Of a stretch of DNA of 64,000 nt, positions 50,386 to 60,943 are shown piece after piece. The stretch comes from 66-474 sp963771735 (GTDB lineage Bacteria; Pseudomonadota; Gammaproteobacteria; Xanthomonadales; Rhodanobacteraceae): positions 367,609 to 431,608 of the forward strand of contig CAVYUN010000004.1 in NCBI GenBank assembly GCA_963771735.1, read 5' to 3'. The notes beneath the pieces were generated by a model that saw nothing but the letters and a program-made list of their open reading frames with translations, did not search any database and was not told where the DNA came from. Each line of letters starts with the position of its first letter. The first letter of the stretch is position 1. A program made the translations under genes and the position numbers.

Positions 50386-51123
50386 ATGCCCGTTAAAGCG
50401 GCGCGCCCGCTTATCCTGCGCTCACGAATCCGTCACAATGCACGCGGCGAATCCATACGGTCGAATCCATTGCCACACGATCAGCCAGCGGGACGATCCC
50501 GGCACGACAAAATCGCCCTCGCGAAGCTAGGCGCCGATGTCGCGGCGTGCTGCGCGATGAGACTGGCACGTGTGGCGGGAACCCATGGCTTGTTTCTCGA
50601 AGGCATGACTATGCCCGCGCCTGCGGTGGCGGGTGTGGCGCGGTGGACTACGCTGAGACCATCCGGGAATGGTGCCGAATGGCGCGGGCCGTTGCGAGCG
50701 AGCATGGTCGAACTGCCGTTCGCCGATGACAGCTTCTGTGCCATCCTTGCCTGTTTCATGGGCGACGCAGACCAGGCCGTTGCCACGGAACTGGCCAGGG
50801 TATTGGCACCGCACGGCAGCCTGCTGGTGGCAGGCTTGCACCCTCGTTCGTTGTGGCTGCGCGGGGTCGCGCCCGGCCGCTGGGAACGCGTGTTGCGGAA
50901 TGCGGGGTTGGACGTGCGCCCCGCGGTGCGTTGCGGCGCGCCGTGGCCGCGACTGCGTGGTGCCGCGGCTCTGCCGCACTGGCTGGTGCGCGGCACCGGC
51001 GGTGCATGGGTCATCGAGGCCCGTCGCAGCGTGCTGGCGACGCTGCCGTTGCGTAAACCGACCGCACATCGCGCGATCGAACACGGCACCCTGATGCCGG
51101 GTGCGCACAGGCAGTGCGCATGA
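50386..51123 (+). CDS. putative SAM-dependent methyltransferase (YafS-like)
   Basis: Up to 245 residues; the start is uncertain and the true one may be some codons downstream, since the first 30 residues are Arg-rich and unlike a folded domain. The recognisable part is the second half of a class I methyltransferase: SMVELPFADDSFCAILACF (motif II/III region) and LARVLAPHGSLLVAGLHP (motif IV-V), with the glycine-rich motif I degenerate. Position between gloB and rnhA is the same as E. coli yafS, which supports the call. Substrate unknown. It overlaps rnhA by 4 bp. Confidence 0.7.
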   Translation: MPVKAARPLILRSRIRHNARGESIRSNPLPHDQPAGRSRHDKIALAKLGADVAACCAMRLARVAGTHGLFLEGMTMPAPAVAGVARWTTLRPSGNGAEWRGPLRASMVELPFADDSFCAILACFMGDADQAVATELARVLAPHGSLLVAGLHPRSLWLRGVAPGRWERVLRNAGLDVRPAVRCGAPWPRLRGAAALPHWLVRGTGGAWVIEARRSVLATLPLRKPTAHRAIEHGTLMPGAHRQCA

Positions 51124-51572
51124 GTGCAGAGGACGAGGTGCAGTTGTTCACCGATGGTGCCTGCCTCGGCAATCCGGGCCCGGGGGGTTGGGCGGCGCTG
51201 CTGCGCTGGCGCGGAACCGAAAAGTTGCTGGCTGGGGGCGAGGGCTCGACCACCAACAACCGCATGGAGCTGATGGCGGCCATCGCGGGGCTGGAAGCTC
51301 TGAAGAGACCGTGCAATATCCTGCTTACGACCGATTCGCGTTACGTTCAGCAGGGCATCGAGCAATGGGTTTCAAGATGGCGCGCCAACGGCTGGCGTAC
51401 CGCCGACAGGCAACCGGTCAAGAATCAGGAGTTGTGGCAACGACTGGCTGCATCCTGCGAACGGCATCGGCTGCGCTGGGCTTGGGTGCGCGGACATTCC
51501 GGACATCCCGAAAACGAGCGCGTGGACCAGGCCGCGCGTGCACAGGCCGAACAATTCAAGGAGGCAACGTGA
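51120..51572 (+). CDS. rnhA: ribonuclease HI
   Basis: 150 residues from ATG 51120. The RNase H catalytic carboxylates are visible: LFTDGACLGNPGPGGW (Asp), NNRMELMAAIAGLEAL (Glu), LLTTDSRYV (Asp), and the late RGHSGHPENERVDQAA (His, Asp). It removes RNA from RNA-DNA hybrids. It overlaps the upstream methyltransferase and the downstream dnaQ, giving the conserved rnhA-dnaQ operon. Confidence 0.96.
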   Translation: MSAEDEVQLFTDGACLGNPGPGGWAALLRWRGTEKLLAGGEGSTTNNRMELMAAIAGLEALKRPCNILLTTDSRYVQQGIEQWVSRWRANGWRTADRQPVKNQELWQRLAASCERHRLRWAWVRGHSGHPENERVDQAARAQAEQFKEAT

Positions 51573-52288
51573 CCCGCAAGGTGGTGTTGGATACCGAGAC
51601 GACCGGTCTGGAAGTCGAACGCGGGCATCGTGTCATCGAGATCGGTTGCGTCGAATTGATCGATCGGCGGCCCAGCGGGCGCGAGTTCCATCGCTACCTC
51701 AATCCGGAGCGGGCCATCGACGCCGGGGCCGTGGCCGTGCACGGGATCACCGACGAATTCCTGCGTGACAAGCCGCGTTTCGCGGAGATCGCGCAGGAGT
51801 TCCTGGCTTTCATCGACGGCACGGAACTGCTGATCCACAACGCCGCGTTCGATACCGCATTCCTGGACGGCGAATTGCAGCGCGCCGGAAACGCTCTCGG
51901 AAGTATCGCCCAGTACGCGTCGATCGTGGACACACTGGCATTGGCGCGCCAGAAATATCCCGGACAGAAGAACACGCTGGATGCATTGTGCAAGCGGTTG
52001 GGCGTGGACAACAGTCGCCGCGAAGTCCACGGTGCGTTGCTCGACGCGCACCTGCTCGCCGACGTGTGGGTAGCGATGACCGCGGGGCAGGGCGCATTGT
52101 CATTGGGCGGAGATGCCGAAGGCGAACGCTTCGACTCGCCCCGGGCGACGGCCTTCGAGGTGACCGTTCGGCCGCACGTGCGGCGTGCGAGCGAAACCGA
52201 ACTCGCCGCGCATGCGGAGCGGCTGGCAGGACTCGACAAGGCTTGCGCCGATGGCAGCATGTGGAAACGCGCGCAAGCCGGCGATTGA
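51569..52288 (+). CDS. dnaQ: DNA polymerase III epsilon subunit (proofreading exonuclease)
   Basis: 239 residues from GTG 51569, preceded by AAGGAGG inside the end of rnhA. DEDDh exonuclease motifs: RKVVLDTETTGLE (Exo I), HNAAFDTAFLDGEL (Exo II) and REVHGALLDAHLLADV (Exo III with catalytic His and Asp). The C-terminal 45 residues bind the alpha subunit. It corrects replication errors. Start choice follows the ribosome site and the family N-terminus. Confidence 0.96.
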   Translation: MTRKVVLDTETTGLEVERGHRVIEIGCVELIDRRPSGREFHRYLNPERAIDAGAVAVHGITDEFLRDKPRFAEIAQEFLAFIDGTELLIHNAAFDTAFLDGELQRAGNALGSIAQYASIVDTLALARQKYPGQKNTLDALCKRLGVDNSRREVHGALLDAHLLADVWVAMTAGQGALSLGGDAEGERFDSPRATAFEVTVRPHVRRASETELAAHAERLAGLDKACADGSMWKRAQAGD

Positions 52289-52312
52289 TGGCCCTTGTGC
52301 GCCGCGGCCGGA

Positions 52313-53014
52313 TTACCTGATCCGCACCAGCAGCGCGGTGATGTTGTCGCGACCGCCGGCGTCCAGCGCGGCCAGCAGCAGATGATCTGTACATTCCTGT
52401 GCCGTCAGATCGGTGCGTGACAGGATCGCGGCTATGCGCGCATCGTCAAGCTCCTCGGTGAGGCCGTCGCTGCACAACAGGAATTGCAGGCCGGGCGCGC
52501 AACGACCGGTGACCGGCTCGGCGTCCAGCTCGAGCGCCGGCGTGATGCCCAGTGCCTGGGTGGTGCGCCGACGCGGGATCGCGGGCTGGACTGCGCCGGC
52601 ATCCTTATCCGCGATCTGCGACTGGGCATCGGGCGAGTGCAGGTGGGCCAGCCGCATGAGTTGCCCTTGCTGCCATGCATAAATCCGGCTGTCCCCGATC
52701 CAGGCGGCTTCGAACTTGTCGCCTGCGAGTTTCAGGGCGGCCAGTGTGCTGCCCATCGGAGCGGCCGCGTTGCCTTGGGCCGGATGCCCGAGGATCGACG
52801 CGCCGGCGCGCCGGAATGCATCGGCCAGTCCGATGCCGGCACCGAGGGCGGTTACGGTCGCATCCAGCGCGATTGCACTGGCGACTTCACCACGCGCATG
52901 GCCGCCCATGCCGTCCGCAAGCAGCCACAGCCCGTGCTGCGCATCGGCCCAGTAATTGTCTTCGTTGTGCTCGCGTCGCAGGCCCGTATGGGTTGCGTGT
53001 CCGTGTTCGATCAT
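52313..53014 (-). CDS. PP2C family serine/threonine protein phosphatase
   Basis: 233 residues, a single PP2C/Stp1-like domain. Metal-binding and catalytic motifs: GLRREHNEDNY, LLADGMGGHARGE, MGSTLAAL, WIGDSRIY, LLCSDGLTEELDD and GGRDNITALLV. No kinase gene is adjacent; in other genomes such phosphatases accompany type VI secretion or Hanks-type kinases, but nothing of that kind is seen here. The next gene upstream is a hypothetical protein 58 bp away on the same strand. Confidence 0.9.
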   Translation of the reverse strand: MIEHGHATHTGLRREHNEDNYWADAQHGLWLLADGMGGHARGEVASAIALDATVTALGAGIGLADAFRRAGASILGHPAQGNAAAPMGSTLAALKLAGDKFEAAWIGDSRIYAWQQGQLMRLAHLHSPDAQSQIADKDAGAVQPAIPRRRTTQALGITPALELDAEPVTGRCAPGLQFLLCSDGLTEELDDARIAAILSRTDLTAQECTDHLLLAALDAGGRDNITALLVRIR

Positions 53015-53072
53015 GGGCTGCGCGGGGTCGGTGCTTCGTCATCCGGATTTGCGCGCATGCGTGAAGCCGCGA

Positions 53073-53522
53073 TCACGCCTGGCTACCGCCGTTCTCGACA
53101 CGAGAAGAGAAGACCTTGAGTTCGCGCATCACGCGCAGGATCGCGCGGTGCAGGTCCCGGGATTCGGGAGCATCGGCGTCGAGGGTTTCGTGGTAGACCA
53201 GCGCGATCCACAGGGCGAGGCCGCGCATCCGTACCTGCACGTTGTCGGAACGCGCACGATCGAATCCAATGTCCAGCCCACCGGTGGTGACGCCCTGGTC
53301 GGTATGCGTGCCATACAGCGAAGGCTCAGGGGCGGACGCGACATTGTCGCATTCGCGTCCGATCAGTTCGGCGAGCTGTTCGCGGTAGGAACGTGGCAGC
53401 TCAAGGCTGCGCTGTTCGATTTCTCCGAACTGGCGCCGCAATCGCGCGGCCCGTCCCAGACTGGTAACGCGCGTGACCAAGCGCCGGAGGTAGTTTTCCC
53501 CGGGTTTCTGAGATTGCGTCAT
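53073..53522 (-). CDS. conserved hypothetical protein between psd and the PP2C phosphatase
   Basis: 149 residues from ATG 53522 (MTQSQKPGENYLRRLVTRV). Soluble and mostly helical, basic at the N-terminus, with LELPRSYREQLAELIGRE and a central DIGFDRARSDNVQVRMRGLALW. I see no membrane segment, signal peptide or known domain. Its start lies 14 bp after psd, so it is probably in the same transcript and continues to the phosphatase gene. Confidence 0.7.
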   Translation of the reverse strand: MTQSQKPGENYLRRLVTRVTSLGRAARLRRQFGEIEQRSLELPRSYREQLAELIGRECDNVASAPEPSLYGTHTDQGVTTGGLDIGFDRARSDNVQVRMRGLALWIALVYHETLDADAPESRDLHRAILRVMRELKVFSSRVENGGSQA

Positions 53523-53536
53523 CAAAGCGAGATTCC

Positions 53537-54427
53537 TCACGCGGTCCCATCCATGCCCCCCGCATCCGTGATTTTGCCGTGATTGTCCGTCCACGACAAA
53601 TGGCCGAGGGATTGGCCGACCCTGACCGGCGTCTCGGCGGCAAGCAGTGGATCGAATCTGCCGACCGGCACCAGCACGATGACCGTAGAGCCCATCTCGA
53701 AGCGTGCCATCTCCCTGAACCGTGCCAGGCGCACGCCACGCCCACGCCAGTCGCAGCGTGTGACCGCGTGCGCGTACGGCGGCACTTCCGTGCCATTCCA
53801 GACAGTGGTGATGCCGGAAACCAGCATCGCTCCGACCAACGCGACCACGAATGGTCCGCGCGGGCCATCGAAGTGGCAGACCAGTCGCTCGTTGCGTGCG
53901 AACAGCTGGGGGATGCGGGCCACCGGCCCCGGCGCCACGCTGAACAGCCGCCCCGGCACGTGCACGGTTTCGACCAGTTCCCCGTCCGACGGCATGTGTA
54001 CGCGGTGGTAGTCGCGCGGCGACAGGTAGATCGTCGCGAAGCTGCCGTCACGATAGGTTGCTGCGGCTTGCGTGTCGGCCAGCAGTTCGGCGAGAGAATA
54101 CGTGCGGCCCTTGGCTTGCAGGATGCGGCCATCCTCGATGCGACCGATCTGGCTGATACGCCCGTCGGCGGGACTCAGGATCACGTCATCGCCGCGTTCG
54201 GCGCGGCGCGCCCCTTCACGCAGCGCACGGGTGAAGAAGGCATTGAAACTCGGGTAGGTGCGCGGGTCGGTTTGCGCCGCCTCGGCCATGTCGACGCGGT
54301 AGGCACGCACCACGCGGCCGATCAGGAAATCCTTCCATGGCCGCCATGTCCAGCGCGTGGCCGCGCGCACGATGCGGCTCAGCGTCTTTTGTGGAACCAG
54401 GTACTGAAAGATGGTGGAGGGATGCAT
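53537..54427 (-). CDS. psd: phosphatidylserine decarboxylase proenzyme
   Basis: 296 residues from ATG 54427 (MHPSTIFQYLVPQ). Family motifs: YPSFNAFFTRALREGAR, ILSPADGRISQIG, LSPRDYHRVHMPSDG and the self-cleavage site FEMGSTVIVL, where the Ser becomes the pyruvoyl cofactor. E. coli has LGST here; MGST differs only in the residue before Gly. The enzyme makes phosphatidylethanolamine at the inner membrane. It is divergent from prmB. Confidence 0.95.
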   Translation of the reverse strand: MHPSTIFQYLVPQKTLSRIVRAATRWTWRPWKDFLIGRVVRAYRVDMAEAAQTDPRTYPSFNAFFTRALREGARRAERGDDVILSPADGRISQIGRIEDGRILQAKGRTYSLAELLADTQAAATYRDGSFATIYLSPRDYHRVHMPSDGELVETVHVPGRLFSVAPGPVARIPQLFARNERLVCHFDGPRGPFVVALVGAMLVSGITTVWNGTEVPPYAHAVTRCDWRGRGVRLARFREMARFEMGSTVIVLVPVGRFDPLLAAETPVRVGQSLGHLSWTDNHGKITDAGGMDGTA

Positions 54428-54483
54428 CGCGGGAGTGTAGCGGCGGTGTCGCATCTATACTTCGCGCTTTGCAGTTCGCCGCC

Positions 54484-55407
54484 ATGCCCGAAGCGTTGCT
54501 CACCATCGTGGATCTGATCCGCTACGCCGCCAGCCGGTTCAACGCGGCCGGCCTGACGTTCGGGCACAGCCATGACAACGCGATCGACGAAGCGACGCAC
54601 CTGGTGCTGTCCTCGTTGCATCTCCCGCCCGATCTACCGCCTGCCTATGGCAATGCCAGGGTGACCGGGGAGGAAAAGGCGAAGGTGCTGGCTTTGATCG
54701 AGCGTCGCATCGCGACCCGCGAGCCGGTCGCCTACCTCGTCGGCGAGACGTGGTTCGCGGGCATGCCGTTCAAGTCCGACCGGCGCGCGCTGGTGCCGCG
54801 TTCGCCGATCGCTGAATTGATCGAGGACGGATTCTCGCCATGGCTGGATGGCCTCGACGTCGAACGCGCGCTGGACCTGTGCACCGGTTCCGGCTGCATC
54901 GGCATTGCGATGGCCGCACACAATCCAAGCTGGCAGGTGGACATCGCGGACATCAGCGACGATGCATTGGCGCTGGCGCGCGAAAACATAGCGCTGCACC
55001 AGCTTGGCGAGCATGTGCGCGCGTTGCGTTCGGACCTTTTCGCCAGCTTGCAGGACGAGCGCTATGACCTGATCGTCTCGAACCCGCCGTATGTCACCGA
55101 TGCCGAATACGCGGCGTTGCCGAACGAATACGCGCACGAGCCGAAGCTTGGCCTGACCGCGGGTGCCGATGGCCTCGACATCGTGCTGCGCATCCTGCGT
55201 GACGCGCCGGAGCACCTGACCGAAGACGGCCTGCTCATCGTCGAGGTCGGCGAGAGCGAGCGCGCCCTGAATGCGCTGTTGCCGGGCGTGCCGTTCGTGT
55301 GGATCGAGTTCAAGGTCGGCCCGATGGGTGTGTTCGCGCTGCAACGCCGCGAGTTGTTGGGGCACGCCGAGGCGATTCGTGCCGCGGCCGGCCGGCGAGC
55401 CGTTTGA
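54484..55407 (+). CDS. prmB: ribosomal protein L3 glutamine N5-methyltransferase
   Basis: 307 residues from ATG 54484. An N-terminal helical domain (about 1-95) precedes a methyltransferase domain with ALDLCTGSGCIGIAMA (motif I) and LIVSNPPYVTDAEY, the NPPY motif of glutamine N5-methyltransferases. The length and N-terminal YAASRFNAAGLTFGHSHDNAIDEA segment fit PrmB rather than PrmC. PrmB genes usually precede aroC, as here with one acetyltransferase between. Confidence 0.93.
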   Translation: MPEALLTIVDLIRYAASRFNAAGLTFGHSHDNAIDEATHLVLSSLHLPPDLPPAYGNARVTGEEKAKVLALIERRIATREPVAYLVGETWFAGMPFKSDRRALVPRSPIAELIEDGFSPWLDGLDVERALDLCTGSGCIGIAMAAHNPSWQVDIADISDDALALARENIALHQLGEHVRALRSDLFASLQDERYDLIVSNPPYVTDAEYAALPNEYAHEPKLGLTAGADGLDIVLRILRDAPEHLTEDGLLIVEVGESERALNALLPGVPFVWIEFKVGPMGVFALQRRELLGHAEAIRAAAGRRAV

Positions 55408-55410
55408 ACC

Positions 55411-55968
55411 ATGGAAATCATGACCGCGCACTTGCGGATCGACGCCTTGCGGCGCCAAGATGCCGAGGCGCTGTTCGGGTATCGCGCCGATCCCGCGGTG
55501 AGCCGTTACCAGGGTTGGAAACCCGCGTCGATCGCGGACGCCGAGCGCTTCATCGAAGTCCAACGGACCGTTGCGCCGGACACGCCGGGCACGTGGTGGC
55601 AGCGAGCGATCCGTGCGGGCGATTCCGGAGAACTGATCGGCGACCTCGGCCTGCATTTCGTCGATGCTGATGCGGTGGAACTTGGCATCAGCCTGGCGCC
55701 CGCGCACCAGCGCCGGGGTCATGCGCACGAAGCGCTGGAAGTGATTCTCGATTTCGTGTTCGGTGGGCTGCACAAGCATCGCGTGATCGCCTCGGCCGAT
55801 CCACGCAACCTCGCTTGCGTAAAGTTGCTGGAAAGTCTCGGCATGCGCCGCGAGGCGCATTTCCGGGAATCGTTGCGCGACGGCGATGGCTGGGCCGACG
55901 ATCTGGTGTATGCCATGCTCGAACGCGAGTGGCTGGCTCCGTCGGCAGACGAGGCCGGCGACCGCTAA
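55411..55968 (+). CDS. GNAT family N-acetyltransferase (RimJ/RimL-like)
   Basis: 185 residues. GNAT core of the RimJ/L group: LRIDALRRQDAEALFGYRADP, ELGISLAPAHQRRGHAHEALEVIL (acetyl-CoA pyrophosphate loop RRGHAH) and ACVKLLESLGMRREAHFRES. It begins 3 bp after prmB, so the two are probably co-transcribed; because PrmB modifies a ribosomal protein, a ribosome-related target is possible but unproven. Aminoglycoside acetylation cannot be excluded from sequence alone. Confidence 0.88.
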   Translation: MEIMTAHLRIDALRRQDAEALFGYRADPAVSRYQGWKPASIADAERFIEVQRTVAPDTPGTWWQRAIRAGDSGELIGDLGLHFVDADAVELGISLAPAHQRRGHAHEALEVILDFVFGGLHKHRVIASADPRNLACVKLLESLGMRREAHFRESLRDGDGWADDLVYAMLEREWLAPSADEAGDR

Positions 55969-56002
55969 GCTTGCGCGGTTCGTTCCATTCGGGTTGCACG
56001 CC

Positions 56003-57114
56003 GTGTCGTCCAACACTTTCGGAAAACTGCTGGCCATCACGACCTTCGGCGAATCGCACGGTCCGGCGATTGGCTGCGTGGTCGATGGCTGCCCCCCGGC
56101 ATCGCGATCGCCCCGGAGGATTTCGTGAGTGACCTCGCGCGGCGTGCCACGGGCAAGTCGCGCTGGACCTCGCAGCGACGCGAGGCGGACGTAGTGGAAA
56201 TCCTGTCGGGCGTGTACCAAGGCCGCACCACCGGTGCGCCGGTCGCGTTGCTGATCCGCAACACGGATGCGCGTTCGAAGGATTACGCCGACATCGCGGA
56301 CATGTTCAGGCCGGGCCACGCCGACTACACCTACTGGCACAAGTACGGCGCACGCGATCCGCGCGGCGGCGGACGCGCGTCGGCGCGCGAGACCACCATG
56401 CGGGTTGCCGCTGCGGTAATCGCGAAGAAATGGCTGCAGGAAAAATTCGCTGTCGAGGTGCACGGTTGGCTGGCGCAGATGGACGACATCGTCCCCGGCC
56501 CGCCGGCCGGCGCCATCGACTTCGGCGTGGTGGAATCAAACCCGTTCTTCTGGCCGGTCGCGGCGCAGGTGCCGGAACTGGAAAAGCGCATCACCGCGCT
56601 GCGCAAGGCTGGCGACTCCTGCGGCGCACGCGTGAACGTCGTCGCGACCGGCGTGCCGCCGGGCTGGGGCGAGCCTGTGTACGGCAAGCTCGACGCCGAG
56701 CTCGCGGCAGCCCTGATGTCGATCAACGCGGTGAAGGGCGTCGAGATCGGCGCGGGTTTCGCCAGTGTCGCGCAGAAAGGCAGCGAGCATCGCGACGAGA
56801 TGCGTCTGGACGGCTTCATGTCCAACCATGCAGGCGGCATACTGGGTGGAATAAGCAGCGGCCAGGACATCGTGGCGTCGATCGCGTTGAAACCGACTTC
56901 CAGCATCCTGTTGCCGGGCCGCAGCGTGAACACCGCGGGCGAGGAGGTGGAGGTGCGCACCACCGGTCGCCACGACCCCTGCGTCGGCATCCGTGCTACC
57001 CCGATCGCCGAAGCCATGGTGGCCATGGTGTTGATGGATCATGCACTCCGGCATCGCGCGCAATGCGGTGACGTGGGTGAAGTGAAACCGCGAATTGGGA
57101 GGAGGCAATCGTGA
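56003..57114 (+). pseudogene. aroC: chorismate synthase, interrupted by a single-base frameshift in a C run
   Basis: The N-terminus (GTG 56003, VSSNTFGKLLAITTFGESHG) runs to VVDGCPP, where the run of six C at 56092-56097 shifts the frame; a seventh C would give the expected GCPPGIAIAPEDF. From 56125 the rest follows intact: RREADVVEILSGVYQGRTTG, SARETTMRVAAA and DGFMSNHAGGILGGISSGQD. The span of 1112 bp is one base short of 371 codons. Chorismate synthase makes chorismate from EPSP and has no common alternative, so the gene is likely functional in the organism. Confidence 0.9.
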
Positions 57115-57481
57115 TGACGCACGCACGATCAGGGATTTCGATCCATGAAGTGCTGAGCGATGCCATCCGTTATTGGGAGCCGCGTCGAGCCGTCTACAAC
57201 CTGGCGCTCGTGGGAGTGGTCGGCGCCTTCGCCGTGTCGTTCAGGACGCAGCTCCGGGGGCATTTGAATTTCGAACTGATCCTTGCGCTGCTGGTTTTGG
57301 CGGTGCTCGCCAACGTCTGTTACTGCGCAGCCTATGTGGCGGATGTTCCGATGCAGCTCTCGGTTTTTCGGGGTGCCTGGCGGCGCCGGCGCTGGATGTT
57401 GTGGTTGTTCGGTGTGCTGTTTGGCATGGCATTGGCCTGGTACTGGGTCGGCGATGAAATTCTCCCGGGGTTGCTGGGCAG

Positions 57482-57485
<4 letters not shown>
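57114..57485 (+). CDS. small membrane protein between aroC and asd
   Basis: 123 residues from ATG 57114 (a GTG at 57111 is also possible); GGGAGGAGG lies just upstream. Four hydrophobic stretches (about 30-45, 53-80, 95-105 and 107-115) suggest a polytopic inner-membrane protein with Arg-rich loops (RRRRW). I do not recognise the family. It overlaps aroC by the stop codon and asd by 4 bp, so it is translated with them. Confidence 0.7.
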
Positions 57486-58511
<1,026 letters not shown>

Positions 58512-58537
58512 ACCTGGCCTCTCAAGGAGTTCCACCC

Positions 58538-58840
58538 ATGGCGCTGAAAAACCTGCTGTCGAAGATGATCCTCGGCACTGCGCTGCTCGGCACGCCGGTG
58601 GCAGTGCCGGCGGTGACGCCGCCATCGGGCACGGTGCATGCGCAACTGAAGGACGTCGATGCCAAGATCGCCGCCGCGCGCGCGCACCAGGCGGCGCTGC
58701 AGTCGCAGGCGGCGCAGCTGGAGCAGCAGAACGTGGCGCAGCAGAAGCAGTTGCAGCAGCGCGATGCCGAGATCGCGTCGTTGCAACGGAAGCTTGCGGC
58801 GGCGGGCGTTCCCGCTGCCTCCGGGTCCGCGGGCCATTGA
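58538..58840 (+). CDS. small exported coiled-coil protein
   Basis: 100 residues from ATG 58538 with AAGGAG upstream. A probable signal peptide (KMILGTALLGTPVAVPAV) is followed by a coiled coil (about 35-88) very rich in Gln/Ala (AALQSQAAQLEQQNVAQQK). No family recognised. It lies between asd and fimV in the same direction; a peptidoglycan or pilus link through fimV is only a guess. Confidence 0.65.
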   Translation: MALKNLLSKMILGTALLGTPVAVPAVTPPSGTVHAQLKDVDAKIAAARAHQAALQSQAAQLEQQNVAQQKQLQQRDAEIASLQRKLAAAGVPAASGSAGH

Positions 58841-58969
58841 TGGGTGCCACCCCGCGAGCCTGGTGGGCTTGGTGATCGGCGGTTTCTGCAATACGCTTGC
58901 GCCCGCGCGGGGACGCAAGCCGGAATGGCCATTTCCCGCGTGTCCGTCGGCGGCAGGGGTTCTGAGGTC

Positions 58970-60934
58970 ATGAAGTTGAAGCTCCGCATCGCTTGTGCCT
59001 CGTTGCTGGCCGCCGTGTCGCTGCCTGCACTGGCGCTCCAGCTTGGTGAAATCCAGATCAAGTCGGCACTCAACCAACCGCTGGTCGCCGCGATTCCCCT
59101 GCACCCGGCCAGCCTGACCGAGCTTGACGGGCTGTCGGTGGGATTGGCGTCGACGGCGGATTTTGCGCGCGCCGGCCTGCAGCTGACGCCAACCGACCGG
59201 ACCCTGCGCTTCCGGGTCATTACGGACAACAATGGCGAGAAGCTGATCTTGGTGACCAGCAGCCAGCCGATTACCGATCCGTACCTCGATTTCCTGGTGC
59301 AGGTGAATACGCGCCAGGGCAAGCAGGTGCACGAGTTCGTGGTATTGCTCAACCCGGTCATCGCCTCGCCTGCGCCGCCCGTGCAGGAGGCGCCGGTCGC
59401 CGCTGCACCATCGACCGGGGCCCCGGCTGCCCAGGCATCGGAGCTGCCTGCGCCATCCAGTTTCCCGCAGCCACCGGTCGAGCCGCCTCCGGTGAGCCAG
59501 CCACCGTCGCAGCCGCCAGCCGCCATGCCGCCACCGGTATCGCAGCCGCCGGCTCCGCCGCCGCGCGCCGTAGCGCCAGCGCAGCCACCTTCGACCCATA
59601 GCGTGCCGTCAGGTCAGGAGATCACGGTGCAACATGGCGACACCTTGTATCGAATCGCCAAGGATGCCTCGCAAGGCACAGACGCCTCCGTCAACCAGAT
59701 GATGCTGGCGATGCAGGCCGCCAATCCGGATGCCTTCTTCAAGCAAAACATCAACGATCTCAAGGCCGGTGCGATCCTGCGCATCCCGACCCGCGATGAA
59801 ATCGATCGGCGCAGCGTGGCGGCCGCCGCGGCCGAAGTGCACCGCCAATACGAAAGCTGGCGCGCGACGAAGCCACATCCCGCGACCGTGGTGGAAGGCA
59901 CCGCTGCCAAGGCGGCTGCCCTGGCGGCGCCGAAGTCCGGCGGGTCGGCATCCGCGTCCGATCACTTGATGCTGGTTCCGCCGACGGGCAAGGCCGGGGG
60001 TACCAACAGCCGCCCCGGGGTGGCCGGTGGCAGCGGCACTGCCACGGTGAATGGCTTGCGGCAACAGTTGCAGACCGATCGGGACACACTGATCAGCCTC
60101 AACCAGTCCAATGCCGACCTCGAATCGCGGGTGCACAATCTTCAGGACATTTCAACAAAGACCGGCAAGTTGTTGAGTCTCAAGGACGCGACGATTGCCG
60201 AGTTGCAACACAAGCTGGCCGCGGTGCAACCGGGTTCGGCGGCCGCGCCGGGATCGATCGCTGCCGCCGGCACCGGCAAAACCCGGGCGGCGGCGAAGCC
60301 TGCGGACAAAGCTTCCGGCGCCGGAATGAAATCCAGCCCGAAGCCGTCACAAGCGAACGGAACAGCCTGGTTCATGCAACCGTTGACATGGATCGTCGCG
60401 GGGCTCGTGGTTCTTGGCTTGGCGCTGCTGGCGGTGTCCGGTCGTCGCCGTCGTCGCCCGGTGCGCGTCGCGTCGCGGGGTCCGCTGGCCGATCCGGAAG
60501 ATATCGCACCGCCGGCGCCGTATCCGGTCGCGGATGAACCCGAAGTCCACGGCGAAACCGAGGATGCCTCCGAACACGTGGAGTCCGAGGAGGCTGCCGT
60601 GCGGGACGACCCGGTTCGCGACGACCCCTATGGGCTGGCCGCGCTGCGCGGGCCGGCGCACGACGCAGCGGAGGCTGCTGCGCCGCTGCCGCCGAGCGAA
60701 CCGGTGTTCGCGACGCCATCGCCGAAACCGCCCGTGGCGGAGTCGTCCAAGACCGCTGACCCGGAAGCTGGTTACAGCGAGGACCCGGTCGACACCAAGC
60801 TCGATCTTGCGCGCGCGTACCTCGACATGGGCGATCCGGTCGGCGCGCGCGCGATGCTGGAGGAGGTCCTCGAAGAAGGCACGCAGACGCAAAAGGACGA
60901 AGCCTCGCGTCTGCTCGACGACATCGAGGAATGA
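58970..60934 (+). CDS. fimV: FimV-like peptidoglycan-binding protein (polar pilus hub)
   Basis: 654 residues from ATG 58970 (MKLKLRIACASLLAAVSLPALA, signal peptide). The FimV N-terminal domain (LQLGEIQIKSALNQPLVAAIPL, about 23-130) precedes a Pro-rich linker and a LysM domain (about 210-265, VQHGDTLYRIAKDA). Next comes a coiled coil (about 360-430), a membrane helix (about 475-493, WIVAGLVVLGLALLAV), an acidic cytoplasmic region and the conserved C-terminal TPR-like motif (KLDLARAYLDMGDPVGARAMLEE). FimV organises polar type IV pilus assembly and twitching. asd-fimV-truA is the order known from Pseudomonas and Xanthomonas. Confidence 0.93.
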   Translation: MKLKLRIACASLLAAVSLPALALQLGEIQIKSALNQPLVAAIPLHPASLTELDGLSVGLASTADFARAGLQLTPTDRTLRFRVITDNNGEKLILVTSSQPITDPYLDFLVQVNTRQGKQVHEFVVLLNPVIASPAPPVQEAPVAAAPSTGAPAAQASELPAPSSFPQPPVEPPPVSQPPSQPPAAMPPPVSQPPAPPPRAVAPAQPPSTHSVPSGQEITVQHGDTLYRIAKDASQGTDASVNQMMLAMQAANPDAFFKQNINDLKAGAILRIPTRDEIDRRSVAAAAAEVHRQYESWRATKPHPATVVEGTAAKAAALAAPKSGGSASASDHLMLVPPTGKAGGTNSRPGVAGGSGTATVNGLRQQLQTDRDTLISLNQSNADLESRVHNLQDISTKTGKLLSLKDATIAELQHKLAAVQPGSAAAPGSIAAAGTGKTRAAAKPADKASGAGMKSSPKPSQANGTAWFMQPLTWIVAGLVVLGLALLAVSGRRRRRPVRVASRGPLADPEDIAPPAPYPVADEPEVHGETEDASEHVESEEAAVRDDPVRDDPYGLAALRGPAHDAAEAAAPLPPSEPVFATPSPKPPVAESSKTADPEAGYSEDPVDTKLDLARAYLDMGDPVGARAMLEEVLEEGTQTQKDEASRLLDDIEE

Positions 60935-60943
60935 CGGCCCCTG

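Noticed and set aside
56125..57114. A separate shorter protein starting at 56125 upstream of the small membrane gene
   Set aside because: It is the C-terminal part of chorismate synthase after the frameshift, not an independent gene; the same reasoning applies to 57891-58511 (asd), 49550-50008 (gloB) and 7693-8571 (aguA).
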